DNA from: Aporhodopirellula rubra
GTDB taxonomy: Bacteria > Planctomycetota > Planctomycetia > Pirellulales > Pirellulaceae
Direction of reading: 5' to 3'
Assembly: GCF_014192335.1 (NCBI RefSeq)
Contig: NZ_JACHXU010000013.1
Location: 186,001 to 250,000 of the forward strand
Length of the DNA: 64,000 nt
Part shown: positions 37,947 through 47,093 of the stretch, in pieces
Position numbering within the stretch: the first letter of the stretch is position 1
Layout of the letters: each line of letters starts with the position of its first letter
Notes under the pieces: model-generated
The model's input: the letters and a program-made list of their open reading frames with translations, nothing else
Databases searched by the model: none
What the model was told of the DNA's origin: nothing
Position numbers and translations under genes: made by a program

Positions 37947-38405
37947 GGAAATCTTCTCGCATAGTCAGGTGATGAGGCAATTAGCAGTCCTGATTCCGAA
38001 TACAACGCCGCCCTTGATGAAGGCGTGGTTTCCATGGCATTTCGCAAGGCATTGAGCCTGGCGATGCGGTGCCATCGATCGCCGTTGAGGAACGGCGTCA
38101 GTCTGCTGTTGAGTGAGTTGCGAGCTTCGCGAAGAACCGCCGCAAGAAATTCACAATTTCTTTATTGGGAGCACGTGCGGGGGGGCGAGAGGGTGAACTG
38201 AGGGATGCCTCGCGGTGGCTGCAAGATGCCTCGTTCTTGCAGCGTCAGGATCCTTCCAGAACGCACAATCTCCCCAGTTGGTCATTAAACCGCACCGGTG
38301 GCGTAGAAGATTAAGTTGTTGTCGCAAAAACGCAGGAAAAGTATTGGACCGTTGAGATAATGCGCAGCGTCGTTTTGTTGTTACTTAACCTTTGGAGATG
38401 CGTAG
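37947..38405 (+). other. Divergent intergenic region
   Basis: 459 bases between the CotH operon and the second DUF1559 gene, so it should carry both promoters. Two copies of GATGCCTCG (about 38203 and 38226) were seen. GGAG at about 38393 is a plausible ribosome site for the DUF1559 start. Confidence 0.4.
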
Positions 38406-39653
38406 ATGAAGAAATTTGGTGCTCGTGGTGGTTTTACTTTGGTGGAACTGCTTGTTGTGATCGCAATCATTGGAGTCCTCGTTGGACTCTTGCTGCCGGC
38501 GGTTCAGGCCGCTCGTGAAGCTGCTCGTCGGATGAGCTGCAGCAATAATTTCAAACAGCTCGGTTTGGGAGTGCATAACTATCACTCCGCCTACAACCAG
38601 TTGCCGACGCAAAAGTCGGGAACAGGGTTACCCGTTGGCGGAACGACTTGGGATGTCAGCTCGGCAACGACCAACTGCGAGGAACTCAGTGCCCTCGTTG
38701 GATTGCTCCCCTTCGTTGAGGCTCAAGCCCTTTGGGAGCAAATCAGCAATCCGAACGCGCCAAACAAGGACGGTTCGGCAGCGACACGACCTGCGATGGG
38801 GCCAACGCCCGACAATGGTACGGGGAATGCGAATTATGGTCCTTGGAATACCGAGTTGCCGTTTTTGCGTTGCCCGAGCGATCCCGGACTCGGTTTGCCA
38901 TCGGCCGGTCGTACGAACTACGCCGTTTGCCTCGGCGACAGCATCGTGTCATCGACTGACGGACCGACGACGCACCAGCTGAACAAGAAGAATTCAAACT
39001 CGGGCCAGATGGCACGTGCGAACTGTCGTGGCGTGTTTGTACCACGTCAGAAGGCTAAATTCCGGGACATCCTCGATGGTTTGGCCAACACGGTCATGAT
39101 GGGCGAAATCGTTACCGACCTCGGTGACCGAGACATTCGAACGAACCCACGTTCGGCGGGCGTGACGTCGGGGCTGGCTGCCGATCCTTCGATTTGTGGA
39201 TCGGCCACCTTCGTCGATTCAACTCGTCCTCAATTCTGGGCCACCGGAGCATCGTTGATCAACAGCGGTAGCATCGGACGCGGATATCGATGGGCCGACG
39301 GCAATCCGATTTACTCGGGAATGATGACCATCAGTCCGCCCAACAAAGCAGTCTGCGTTGCGGACGAAGGCATGTATGACGGTAGTGCTCTCATGGCGAC
39401 CGCGTCGGCCGACAAACGCTACGCGTTGGTCCCATCGGGAAGCCGTCACCAAGGTGGATGTCATGTCCTGATGGGCGACGGAGCGGTCAAGTTTATTACC
39501 GATTCGATCGAAGCTGGCAACCAAAGTAGCCCCATGGTCGCACATATCCATAACAACAATTCCGGTTTGGCGGCAGGATCGCAAAGCCCTTACGGTCTCT
39601 GGGGCAAACTCGGAACGAAGGCTTCGAAGGAAGTCATCAGCGAAGAGTTCTGA
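38406..39653 (+). CDS. DUF1559 pseudopilin-like protein (2)
   Basis: 415 residues. The leader is only MKKFGARGG before the prepilin-type [20 protein letters not shown], then [16 protein letters not shown]. It has the middle segment [37 protein letters not shown] and the C-terminal [20 protein letters not shown] block shared with the paralogues at 42272 and 47094. It ends in the family's KEVISEEF. A hairpin with a short T-run follows at 39727. Likely an exported, pseudopilin-like surface or periplasmic protein. Confidence 0.92.
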   Translation: MKKFGARGGFTLVELLVVIAIIGVLVGLLLPAVQAAREAARRMSCSNNFKQLGLGVHNYHSAYNQLPTQKSGTGLPVGGTTWDVSSATTNCEELSALVGLLPFVEAQALWEQISNPNAPNKDGSAATRPAMGPTPDNGTGNANYGPWNTELPFLRCPSDPGLGLPSAGRTNYAVCLGDSIVSSTDGPTTHQLNKKNSNSGQMARANCRGVFVPRQKAKFRDILDGLANTVMMGEIVTDLGDRDIRTNPRSAGVTSGLAADPSICGSATFVDSTRPQFWATGASLINSGSIGRGYRWADGNPIYSGMMTISPPNKAVCVADEGMYDGSALMATASADKRYALVPSGSRHQGGCHVLMGDGAVKFITDSIEAGNQSSPMVAHIHNNNSGLAAGSQSPYGLWGKLGTKASKEVISEEF

Positions 39654-39726
39654 TTTTCGCTGCTAGGAAAGACGGAAAAGCATGATTGGTTTCGATCGCA
39701 ATCGCGATCAAAACTAAGACACAACC

Positions 39727-39763
39727 AGAGGCCTGAGTCGCAACCGCAACTCAGGCCTCTTTG
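39727..39763 (+). terminator. Terminator-like hairpin
   Basis: Perfect 12-bp stem AGAGGCCTGAGT (39727-39738) and ACTCAGGCCTCT (39749-39760) with a 10-base loop, 73 bases after the DUF1559 stop. Only a short T-run follows, so it may act by stabilising the mRNA end as much as by termination. Confidence 0.65.
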
Positions 39764-40022
39764 CGTTGGAGGATGAAGCGTGCTGAAGACAATTTTGATT
39801 TTGGTAGTCCTGCCAGCTAGTACCGGATACGCACTGCAGTGCTGCTAAGGGAAGATTCTTCCCTCCACGAGCCCAGCTCACAACATTTGTTGGGCATTTT
39901 CGTTAAGCTATTGGGGAATTGTGCAGGATTGAACAGTTGCTGTTAGTAATTAAACAGTTGATTGCAGCGATCAGAATAGGGCAAGATGCCATCACGGAAT
40001 TACGTCCCAATGGTGATATGCA
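39764..40022 (+). other. Region upstream of the PEP-CTERM gene
   Basis: A/T-richer than its surroundings. It holds AACAGTTGCTGTT, an imperfect palindrome, and a second AACAGTTG about 20 bases later (about 39933-39962), possibly an operator. No gene was seen. Confidence 0.35.
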
Positions 40023-40700
40023 ATGTCAGTGAAATTTAAATCGGTTATTGTTCTTCTTCTATTCGCCGTTCCACTGGGCTCTAGCAGTCTATCTGCAGCA
40101 ATTGTCACCTTTGACCTCACTGATCCGATCGGTTCGAACGGCTTTGCCGGTGAGGCTCTCGAGAGTGCTGGAACGGTAACACAATTCGGCATTACGTTAG
40201 ATGTCAGCGTGGTAGGCACGGCGGATCCTGCGTCGTTCAGTGCAGTCACTGACAGCGCGGGTGTGAATTCAGATGACGACACCACCACTGAAACACGTAA
40301 TAGAATAGAAAATGGCGAATTCATTGAATTTCAAGTTTCATTCGACCCACAACAATTGGTGATTTCGATCAACTCCATCGATTGGCGATTCCAGGAAGGT
40401 AACGTCAGTGCGGGGGATGCAGCAACGTTCCAAATAAATTCAGATCCGGTGCTTTTCTTTGGTTCGGATTCATCAGACTACGATGCAAGCGACGATATTT
40501 GGTCTCCTTCTTCGGTCTTTGCAGTATCGTCTGGTGACACACTGCGATTCGGCGCTACAGACCAAGTAGGGCTTCAAGCGATTACGTTTAATGCTACTGC
40601 AGTTCCAGAACCTAGCGGGTTGGTTGCAATTTGTGTTATGGGTGTCGTTGGATTGGTGCGTCGAGGAAGGCGACGGACGGAGAAAATACGTAAGGGCTGA
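40023..40700 (+). CDS. PEP-CTERM sorting-domain protein
   Basis: 225 residues. An N-terminal signal peptide (VIVLLLFAVPLGSSSLSA) precedes a beta-rich domain of about 160 residues. The C-terminus is a PEP-CTERM signal: VPEPSGL, a hydrophobic stretch (VAICVMGVVGLV) and a basic tail (RRGRRR). Such proteins are cleaved by an exosortase and displayed outside the cell; no exosortase is in this window. Base composition is lower in GC than its neighbours, which may point to recent acquisition. The function of the domain is unknown. Confidence 0.88.
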   Translation: MSVKFKSVIVLLLFAVPLGSSSLSAAIVTFDLTDPIGSNGFAGEALESAGTVTQFGITLDVSVVGTADPASFSAVTDSAGVNSDDDTTTETRNRIENGEFIEFQVSFDPQQLVISINSIDWRFQEGNVSAGDAATFQINSDPVLFFGSDSSDYDASDDIWSPSSVFAVSSGDTLRFGATDQVGLQAITFNATAVPEPSGLVAICVMGVVGLVRRGRRRTEKIRKG

Positions 40701-41099
40701 ATGGCATTTGGCCGGTCAAGTCTTGTTCCGCAAAAGGAGGGCAGTACCAAACTTTCTTCTCGAGTACCTCCCACCTCAAGCACTGATCAGGTTGATCTGA
40801 GCGATCTAACGTGTTTCGTCGATTTTCATAGCTTCGCATCGCTGCTGTTGATTAGTTCGTAGGCATGTTTTCTTGTAGTGCGAAATGCCTGCTCCCTGTT
40901 TCCGTGGCAACATGAGGGGCGGATGTCTTTATGCTCAGTAGATTCGTTTCTACTGCGACTCTACTTAACAGTTGCGAGCCTTTGGGAAGTGGATGAATTT
41001 GCCCCTAATCTTGGGAGTCGCTTGATGGCTATGGTGTGTTTGTTGGTCGATGGTCATTTATGCTCAGGCAAGTCGTTTGCTCGTGGATCGGTGAATGGG
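40701..41099 (+). other. Intergenic region, no gene recognised
   Basis: 399 bases. An open frame reaches upstream from the next gene to 40878, but its translation is not protein-like and would bury the signal peptide. No terminator was seen. Confidence 0.4.
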
Positions 41100-41873
41100 A
41101 TGTGCAGGCTGTTGGTTGTTTTGATGGTGGGCGTTTGGTGGGTGTTGATGCCCGCGACTGCTTCGTCCGAGGAGATGTCGATTCGAACGTTTTATGACTT
41201 TGATAACGCGACGGATGACGATCGCCGCTTTCAAGAATTCCTCCAACAAAAACTTGAGGGGCGGTTTCGCGATGGAAGGCTGGTGGTCTCCTCATCGCTG
41301 GGCGAAAAGGATGGCCGGCTGCAAGTCTTTACGCTGGCCACGCAGCCGGGCACCGTTCAAACCGTCTATGCAGACATCACGGCAACGTTTGACGCGGTGC
41401 CTGACAATCGCGACCAGTCACTCCTTGCCGGGCCGGGGCTAATCATGCGTTCGGGAGAAGGCAATTCGATGTTTGTCTTCACCGTGACGCCCGAAGGCAA
41501 GGCTTGCGTTGCCGCGTTTGCCAACGGGAAAGTTGGATCGCAATCGGTATCGCCGATCGAAGGATATCGCCCCGGGCAAACTGTCCGTCTGGCGGCGAGA
41601 GAGAACGGGCAGGGGGCCACGTTCATGGTGAACGGCCACAAAATTGCGACGTTATCTGACAGTGGGATTCCCGGTCGAGGAGTTGGATTGATCTACTTCG
41701 GTGCCGGTGATTTCACGTTCGATAATTTTGGGCTCAACAGCGAAGGCAAGTTGCCCGACGCCAATCCTGTTTCACAGCCGAAGAAAGAAATCAAAGAACC
41801 GAACGCATCGTTTCCGGATGTGAACAGTCTATTCGATGAAGCCAAACGTGAGGCAGAGTCAGGCGGTCCGTAA
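41100..41873 (+). CDS. Exported LamG/concanavalin-like domain protein
   Basis: 257 residues from the ATG at 41100, which gives a proper signal peptide (LLVVLMVGVWWVLMPATA, cut near ASSEE). The body is beta-rich and jelly-roll-like, with VYADITATFDAV, GLIMRSGEGNSMFVFTVTP and GVGLIYFGAGDFTFDNFGL, as in 3-keto-disaccharide hydrolase/LamG-type folds. A polar, Lys/Glu-rich tail of about 45 residues follows. The specific family is uncertain. It converges on a small lipoprotein gene. Confidence 0.7.
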   Translation: MCRLLVVLMVGVWWVLMPATASSEEMSIRTFYDFDNATDDDRRFQEFLQQKLEGRFRDGRLVVSSSLGEKDGRLQVFTLATQPGTVQTVYADITATFDAVPDNRDQSLLAGPGLIMRSGEGNSMFVFTVTPEGKACVAAFANGKVGSQSVSPIEGYRPGQTVRLAARENGQGATFMVNGHKIATLSDSGIPGRGVGLIYFGAGDFTFDNFGLNSEGKLPDANPVSQPKKEIKEPNASFPDVNSLFDEAKREAESGGP

Positions 41874-42003
41874 CGGATGCCTAACTCTGTGTCTCACATC
41901 GGGAAGTTCTCTTGAAGAGCTTGCTGCTGCTGCGTGAAGACCGATCGGTATCAGAGGTCTAGCGAGTCGTCTTCTGCCGATCGGTCATTCGATCGCAGAT
42001 GGT

Positions 42004-42201
42004 TCAATCGTCTGGCGTGACTTCAGGCGTCGGTGTCGCTTCCGACTCCTGCATCGCGCGTTCGGAATCTTTGATCGCTTGTTCGTACGACGCGATCGCA
42101 TCTTTGTCAGTCGGGTCAACGACAGATCGGTTCTGTGGATCGCCGCAGCCGGTGGCAAAGAAGATTGCCATTAATAGTATCGGAGTTGTTATCGACTTCA
42201 T
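42004..42201 (-). CDS. Small lipoprotein
   Basis: 65 residues from the ATG at 42201; an in-frame ATG at 42228 adds nine. The type II signal peptide is short (MKSITTPILLMAIFFATGC) with the lipobox Cys at residue 19. The rest is a polar helix rich in Glu, Asp and Ser. It lies 70 bases downstream of a DUF1559 gene on the same strand. Another DUF1559 gene in the window also has a lipoprotein downstream, so the pairing is probably meaningful. Confidence 0.75.
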   Translation of the reverse strand: MKSITTPILLMAIFFATGCGDPQNRSVVDPTDKDAIASYEQAIKDSERAMQESEATPTPEVTPDD

Positions 42202-42271
42202 CGGGAAGTTCTTTGTTGGAAGGAACATTTGTTAGGAGTTGTGGTGACAGGGTTTAGGGTTCCGCATTGGT

Positions 42272-43516
42272 TTAGAATTCCGCATCGATGACTTCTCGCG
42301 CGGCTCGTGTCCCGAGGCTTCCCCACAAACCGTAGGGGCTAGGCAGTCCCGGTCTTTGGGCAGCCCAGGTGATATTGAAGACCATTCCTGCGCGGGAGTC
42401 GCCCGCTTCGATCGAATCGGTCAAAAATCTCACCGCACCATCGCCCATCAAAACGTGCGCGCCACCTTGGTGCCGGCTCGACACACCTGCGATGCATCGT
42501 GTGTTGTATCCGTTCGATTGGATGCAGACCTCTCGGTTGGGCGGCAAGATCGTCATGACGGAACCATAGAACGGCATGTGCGACGCCCAGCGGTAGCCGC
42601 GGCCAGCGATGGCCGTGTTCCCGGTGTTGCCTGGCGCCCAGAATCGTGGTCGTTCTGGATCAATCAAACCGTTGTCGGCGCAGTAGCTTGGGTTTTGACG
42701 AATATGGTTGATGTGGGGGGAACCGGAAACGTTGGGGACTTTGGTGCGAACGTCTTCGTCGCCCAAGTCGGTAGCGATTTCACCCATGGCAATCGTGTTT
42801 GATAACCCATCGAGACAATCGCGGAAGGCTGTCCTTTGTCGAGGCATGAAGAATCCACGGCATGCGGCACGTGCATCTTCGGCGGCGCTTCGATCAAACG
42901 GTGAGACGTTCAAATAGGGACCGTAGTCCGACTGGACGGCCGAATCACCGATACAGGCGGCAAAGTTAGTTCGGCCTAACGCGGGTAATCCGAACCCCGG
43001 ATCACTGGGGCATCGGTACGCGACGATCTCAGTTGCCCATGGAATGTAGTTGATGTCTTGGGGCGTAGGGCCCATCGGGTTCCATGGATTGGCAATCGTT
43101 CCGATCGCCGCTCCTAAGTTGCCATCGGTTCGTTCTGCACTGGGATTGCTGATCTGTTCCCAAATCGCCTGTTGTTCAATGAACGGCAGGATTCCAACCA
43201 GCATGCTGAGGCTTTCACGACTCGCGGTCGTCGAGCTTCGCCACACCTGCGATGGGCCGTCGGCGACGTTCCCGGGTGGCTGCAAGAGTGGCATCGTCCC
43301 CGATCCGTGGGTCGGAAGCTGTTGGTAGCTGGAGTGATAATTGTGGATCGCCAACCCGATTTGCTTGAAGTTGTTGCTGCAACTCATGCGGCGAGCAGCC
43401 TCTCGCGCGGCCTGGACGGCGGGTAGCAACAGACCGACGAGGACGCCAATAATTGCAATGACCACAAGCAACTCCACCAACGTAAAGCCGCGCTGTTTTG
43501 GTTTAGACAAACGCAT
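42272..43516 (-). CDS. DUF1559 pseudopilin-like protein (3)
   Basis: 414 residues. The leader MRLSKPKQRG precedes [20 protein letters not shown] and [16 protein letters not shown]. The central YRCPSDPGFGLPALGRTNFA, FRDCLDGLSNTIAMGEI and C-terminal [20 protein letters not shown] match the paralogues at 38406 and 47094. AAGGAA lies about eight bases upstream of the ATG. It is followed by a small lipoprotein gene. Presumed exported pseudopilin-like protein. Confidence 0.92.
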   Translation of the reverse strand: MRLSKPKQRGFTLVELLVVIAIIGVLVGLLLPAVQAAREAARRMSCSNNFKQIGLAIHNYHSSYQQLPTHGSGTMPLLQPPGNVADGPSQVWRSSTTASRESLSMLVGILPFIEQQAIWEQISNPSAERTDGNLGAAIGTIANPWNPMGPTPQDINYIPWATEIVAYRCPSDPGFGLPALGRTNFAACIGDSAVQSDYGPYLNVSPFDRSAAEDARAACRGFFMPRQRTAFRDCLDGLSNTIAMGEIATDLGDEDVRTKVPNVSGSPHINHIRQNPSYCADNGLIDPERPRFWAPGNTGNTAIAGRGYRWASHMPFYGSVMTILPPNREVCIQSNGYNTRCIAGVSSRHQGGAHVLMGDGAVRFLTDSIEAGDSRAGMVFNITWAAQRPGLPSPYGLWGSLGTRAAREVIDAEF

Positions 43517-43949
43517 CAGAAGATTCCTTTTGAATAGAGAAAAAGTATTGGGATCGTGGTCGGAATTAACGATTGTTCGTTCCGAGCCATTCTCGGTTAA
43601 CAGATAAGGCCAACCCGTTAATGAGCGTTAGGCGGTCCTTGATCGGTGAATAGAGGTTCAATTGTAGGCCCACGCGTTCGTCGGGCTATCAGGTGAATAC
43701 AGGATAAGAGGGGGGCTTGAGGTGTGCCCCGTAGATATGCCCGCTAAAAAAGGCCCGCTGAAAGCGGGGCCAACCACGCGCAAGATTGGCGTGGGAAAGA
43801 TTGGGCAGCGGTTTTGGCACTGCGACGTTGCTCGACGTCGGGATACGTATCGCTGGCCGCAGCACGAAGGCATCCGGCCCGTCTGACACGAGTCGGCTTC
43901 ATCAGAGTTGATTGCCGGCAATGCGGAAGGATGCCTCGCACCGAGAGGC
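43517..43949 (-). other. Intergenic region with terminator
   Basis: 433 bases between the LuxR-type regulator and the third DUF1559 gene, both reading leftwards. It contains the intrinsic terminator at 43746-43771 and a second small hairpin CCACGC/GCGTGG at about 43773-43793. Confidence 0.55.
43746..43771 (-). terminator. Rho-independent terminator of the two-component operon
   Basis: On the minus strand GGCCCCGCT pairs with AGCGGGCC (one bulged base, 3-base loop), followed by six T residues. It lies about 180 bases past the stop of the LuxR-type regulator. Confidence 0.8.
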
Positions 43950-44603
43950 TCACCCTTGCTGATTGAGCAGCCCGAGTTGGTGTGCTTGATGAACGGCGCC
44001 GGGAGCATTGCTGACGCCTAGTTTCTCATAGATGTGAGCGATGTGAGTGTCGACGGTCGCGTATCGAATCCCGAGTTGATTGGCGATTTCCTTTTTAACC
44101 AACCCCTGAGCCAGCAGTCCGAGGACCTCCAACTCACGCTGCGTGAGTATTTCGTTGTCCGCTGTTTGACGGTTAGAACGCAACGCATCGAGCAGGTATT
44201 TGGCAACGCTTTTGTCGATGGTCGCGTCACCGCGCATCACGGCGAGGATTCCCTCGGTGATCTCGTCGAGCGTCACGGTCTTGAGCAGATAGCCTGCGGC
44301 GCCGAGAGTGATCGCCCGCACGACATCTTGCGGTTTGTCCGACTGCGTTAGGATGATGACTTTCGATTCGGGAATGTTGGTAAGGATCTTTTTCAAAGCC
44401 GCGAGGCCATCCATTCCTGGGAGTCGAAGATCTAGCAAGATCACGTCGGGCCGAGACCGTGCGTCGGCGCTGACAAGTGTGCGAATCGCAATCTCCGCGG
44501 TTCCGAATTGGCTGGCCAGAAAGATGTTGGGGTGATCCTCCAACGCAATCCGAACGACCTCGCGGTATTCCGGATTGTCCTCAACTAGCATCACGTTGAT
44601 CAT
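43950..44603 (-). CDS. NarL/FixJ-type response regulator
   Basis: 217 residues from the ATG at 44603; upstream in-frame codons lie inside the kinase gene region. The receiver domain has MLVEDNPEYREV, phospho-acceptor Asp in VILLDLRLPGMDG, Thr in VIILTQSD and Lys in GYLLKTVT. The C-terminal LuxR HTH is clear (LTQRELEVLGLLAQGLVKKEIANQLGI, then TVDTHIAHIYEKLGV). It is 17 bases downstream of the discoidin-type sensor kinase, its likely partner, and is followed by an intrinsic terminator. Confidence 0.93.
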   Translation of the reverse strand: MINVMLVEDNPEYREVVRIALEDHPNIFLASQFGTAEIAIRTLVSADARSRPDVILLDLRLPGMDGLAALKKILTNIPESKVIILTQSDKPQDVVRAITLGAAGYLLKTVTLDEITEGILAVMRGDATIDKSVAKYLLDALRSNRQTADNEILTQRELEVLGLLAQGLVKKEIANQLGIRYATVDTHIAHIYEKLGVSNAPGAVHQAHQLGLLNQQG

Positions 44604-44620
44604 GTTTGTAGCGATTCGAT

Positions 44621-45979
44621 TTACGTTGGCTTTTTGTGGGGATGCCAGTGCGAGATGCCTCGCGGACGTAACTGCAACGTGATTCGCGTTCCCTGGTTGT
44701 CGAGATCCTCGGCTGCGACGTGGGCACCCAAGAATCGAGCACGACGGTTCAGGGATTTGGGAACGCGGCTGCCGATTGTATCTGCGAGGCCGCGTCCGTT
44801 GTCCGTCACGGTCAGGCGGACGTTGTTGCGCTCGGCGACTAATTGCGTCGACGCTTGTGTGGCATTGGAATGCTGAAGGATGTTCGCGAGGCATTCTTTG
44901 TAGAACAGAAACAGATCGATCCGATTGCGATGTGACAGCGACTCGAGGTGCTCTTCGCCGGTGATCGTAATCTCATGGTGTAGGTCGGCCATCATACGTT
45001 CAGAAGTCCTGCGCATGTCGTGCACGAGATTCTCGAACAGCCCATTGGATTCCAACAGGTTCGAGCAGTAGCGGGCCGCCGCTCCGCTGCGCCGAGACAG
45101 GTCGCGAATGCGTTGCAGGAGATCAGCGAGTTTTTCAGGTGAGGCTCGATTCGAATGCGCGATATCGGCCAGCAGACTGAGTGCATGCAGATTGGCACCC
45201 AACTCATCATGAACATCCGCCGCGATTTGTTCACGAGTATTGTTGATCGCACGCCGGCGTCGCACATGGCCGATTAAGAAAACGGCGAGCGTTCCCAGTG
45301 CGAGCACGGCAACGAGCCAGAGCAAACGCCGGATGACGTTGGATTGTTGGTTGTAGCGGCCGTTCAGTTCCGCAACGATCAGAGGGCGTTCGGTTTCGAA
45401 TTCATGTCGTTGAGACAGTTCTCGCAGCCATTGTTTGATCGGTAGGATTTGACCATAGATATTGTTCCCGTCCGTCAGCGATTCGATTCCTCGGGCGAAT
45501 CCGAATACGTGGAAGTTCGCCTCGAACGGTCGGTGTCGAGCGACATTGACGCCATCACTGAATAGCTCAATTTCTGCGAAACCGATGACTCGAGTCGTTT
45601 CGTTTTCGGCGTCGCGTGAATCGAGGTTGAGGCACGTCAACCGCACGTAACGACATTCGCGTTTGGGGAAACGCTGCATGACGATCGGACCCGTATCGAG
45701 TTCCGATTTACTCGAATAATCGATCAACACCACCGCGTCTGAAAAATCACTCTGGAGTGCGCCTTCGACGATGATTTGTCCGGGCACGGCGAAACTTTCC
45801 GGGGCACTCGCGGGGATCGTGTCGCTGAAATCAGTTGCATGAAAGTGAATCCGTTCCAGCTCAAAGGCCCGTCCGAGATCGACGGACAGGACGGGAGCTT
45901 TGATGTCTTCGTCGTTGCTGACTTTGCTCACGAACGCGATGCTTTGTTCACCTCCGAATCCGTTCATGAGGTACGGCAT
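44621..45979 (-). CDS. Sensor histidine kinase, C-terminal piece after an in-frame stop
   Basis: 452 residues if started at the ATG at 45979, but the same frame continues upstream for 24 codons to a TAA at 46052-46054 and then on into the gene at 46052-46657. The visible part has a discoidin-like sensory domain (about 1-145), a membrane span (about 219-238), a HisKA_3-type helix with phospho-acceptor H257 (IAADVHDELGANLHALSLL) and an HATPase with VTDNGRGL. The start at 45979 falls inside a discoidin domain and leaves no signal peptide, so this piece is probably not made as a proper sensor. Partner: the LuxR-type regulator 17 bases downstream. Confidence 0.8.
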   Translation of the reverse strand: MPYLMNGFGGEQSIAFVSKVSNDEDIKAPVLSVDLGRAFELERIHFHATDFSDTIPASAPESFAVPGQIIVEGALQSDFSDAVVLIDYSSKSELDTGPIVMQRFPKRECRYVRLTCLNLDSRDAENETTRVIGFAEIELFSDGVNVARHRPFEANFHVFGFARGIESLTDGNNIYGQILPIKQWLRELSQRHEFETERPLIVAELNGRYNQQSNVIRRLLWLVAVLALGTLAVFLIGHVRRRRAINNTREQIAADVHDELGANLHALSLLADIAHSNRASPEKLADLLQRIRDLSRRSGAAARYCSNLLESNGLFENLVHDMRRTSERMMADLHHEITITGEEHLESLSHRNRIDLFLFYKECLANILQHSNATQASTQLVAERNNVRLTVTDNGRGLADTIGSRVPKSLNRRARFLGAHVAAEDLDNQGTRITLQLRPRGISHWHPHKKPT

Positions 45980-46051
45980 GAAGCCGTCAACAAGATATTG
46001 TTGCTTTCGAGGACCCTGAGCCCATTCGTCGCTCGATGACGCCTCGACCTG

Positions 46052-46657
46052 TTAATTCAACGCAACGTTTTCCGAGTTCGAAAATACCAGTAGTTCAGCG
46101 AGTTGCAGTGAGTACAGCCCGTCCCACGCACGCGGAGTCAACTCGGTCGCAACCAAGCGTATCCAAGATGCCTTTTGAGGTTCGATATCAACGACGACGG
46201 GTGCGATTCGCGGGAGCAGCTGGTCGTCGGCGTCGTATTGAGCGACGACGTGTCCGCTCTCGTCGTCGTCGGTTCCCACGAGGATGTGAAATGCGACCGG
46301 AAATCCATCGGCCCGAAATCCAAACGTCTTGTTTCGCCAGATCGCGGGAACCAAGACGATTTGGTCGATTTGCTCTTCTGCTTCGAATCGAATCGTCACC
46401 TCGACTGACTGATCAGGCACCGGCGAAGTTCGCGAGCGATAGCCGATCGCGCCAACGCCGCTCCGCATGTTCGGTTGAGCTAACATCTGCAGGCATGCGT
46501 CAATGTTCGCGAGCCGATCTTCGAGTTGCTGCAGGCTCATCGATTGATGCAAAGTCTTTTGCATCACGGTCTCGGCGACGAGGGAGGATCCCCCAACGCC
46601 TACCAGCCATAGCAGCGCGAGCGTGTGTGCTAATCGGGCGGGACAGTGTGCAGCCAA
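46052..46657 (-). CDS. Sensor histidine kinase, N-terminal piece before an in-frame stop
   Basis: 201 residues. A signal peptide (LALLWLVGVGGSSLVAE) precedes a short helical part and a discoidin/F5-8-like domain (VEVTIRFEAEEQIDQIVLVPA to LQLAELLVFS). It ends at SENVALN followed by TAA. A comparable domain in the downstream piece continues through the equivalent point as DGVNVARHRPFEA, so the TAA sits where the chain should run on, and the codons after it read QVEASSDEW. The two pieces together would make one 678-residue extracytoplasmic sensor kinase. Confidence 0.75.
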   Translation of the reverse strand: MAAHCPARLAHTLALLWLVGVGGSSLVAETVMQKTLHQSMSLQQLEDRLANIDACLQMLAQPNMRSGVGAIGYRSRTSPVPDQSVEVTIRFEAEEQIDQIVLVPAIWRNKTFGFRADGFPVAFHILVGTDDDESGHVVAQYDADDQLLPRIAPVVVDIEPQKASWIRLVATELTPRAWDGLYSLQLAELLVFSNSENVALN

Positions 46658-47093
46658 ATCGTGTGCGGCTCGTCGACAAGATGCGGAGCAAGATATTTGC
46701 CAGATCGATGGATCTGGTTTCGAACTCCAAAGTCTAACGCATTGAGAAGTGGCGGACTTCCTCTATCAGGTAAAAACGGGATGCCAGAAGCAGCCCGTTG
46801 ATCGCACGTCGAATTGCAAAAGCGTTTTCGAAAATGAGGGCGCCGACGTCGGCAGACTGAATTCTGGTACCTCAAGCGACCGGGAACGGGCACCAAATCA
46901 TCTGGAATGATTTAGAGCGTTTCTGTATTGAGGTGAGTTTTCAGAGGTTGTGACGTTCACCAGAACGTCGGCCACTGTCGGGCAACGGTGGCTACAACAG
47001 AAAGAGAAATGGTCTCAGCATTCCATTTCACGGAATACGCTCGGGGAGTTTTTGCCCCGGATGCGTATCGACCGTGTTTCGCGAGAGCTTAGT
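46658..47093 (-). other. Intergenic region with one dispersed repeat
   Basis: 436 bases between the sensor kinase gene and the fourth DUF1559 gene, both reading leftwards. It holds the inverted copy of the GTAGCC element at 46951-46996. No terminator with a T-run was seen. Confidence 0.5.
46951..46996 (-). repeat. Dispersed GTAGCC double-hairpin element, copy 3
   Basis: On the minus strand it reads TGTAGCCACCGTTGCCCGAC, then a second arm ACGTTCTGGTGAACGT. This is the only copy noticed in the reverse orientation. Confidence 0.6.

Noticed and set aside
36801-37964. 387-codon open frame on the plus strand, antisense to the CotH gene
   Set aside because: It is the shadow of the Gly/Pro-rich CotH gene, whose signal peptide, kinase motifs and operon overlaps are convincing.
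40878-41099. N-terminal extension of the LamG-like exported protein
   Set aside because: It would place the signal peptide ~75 residues inside the protein; the ATG at 41100 is a better start.
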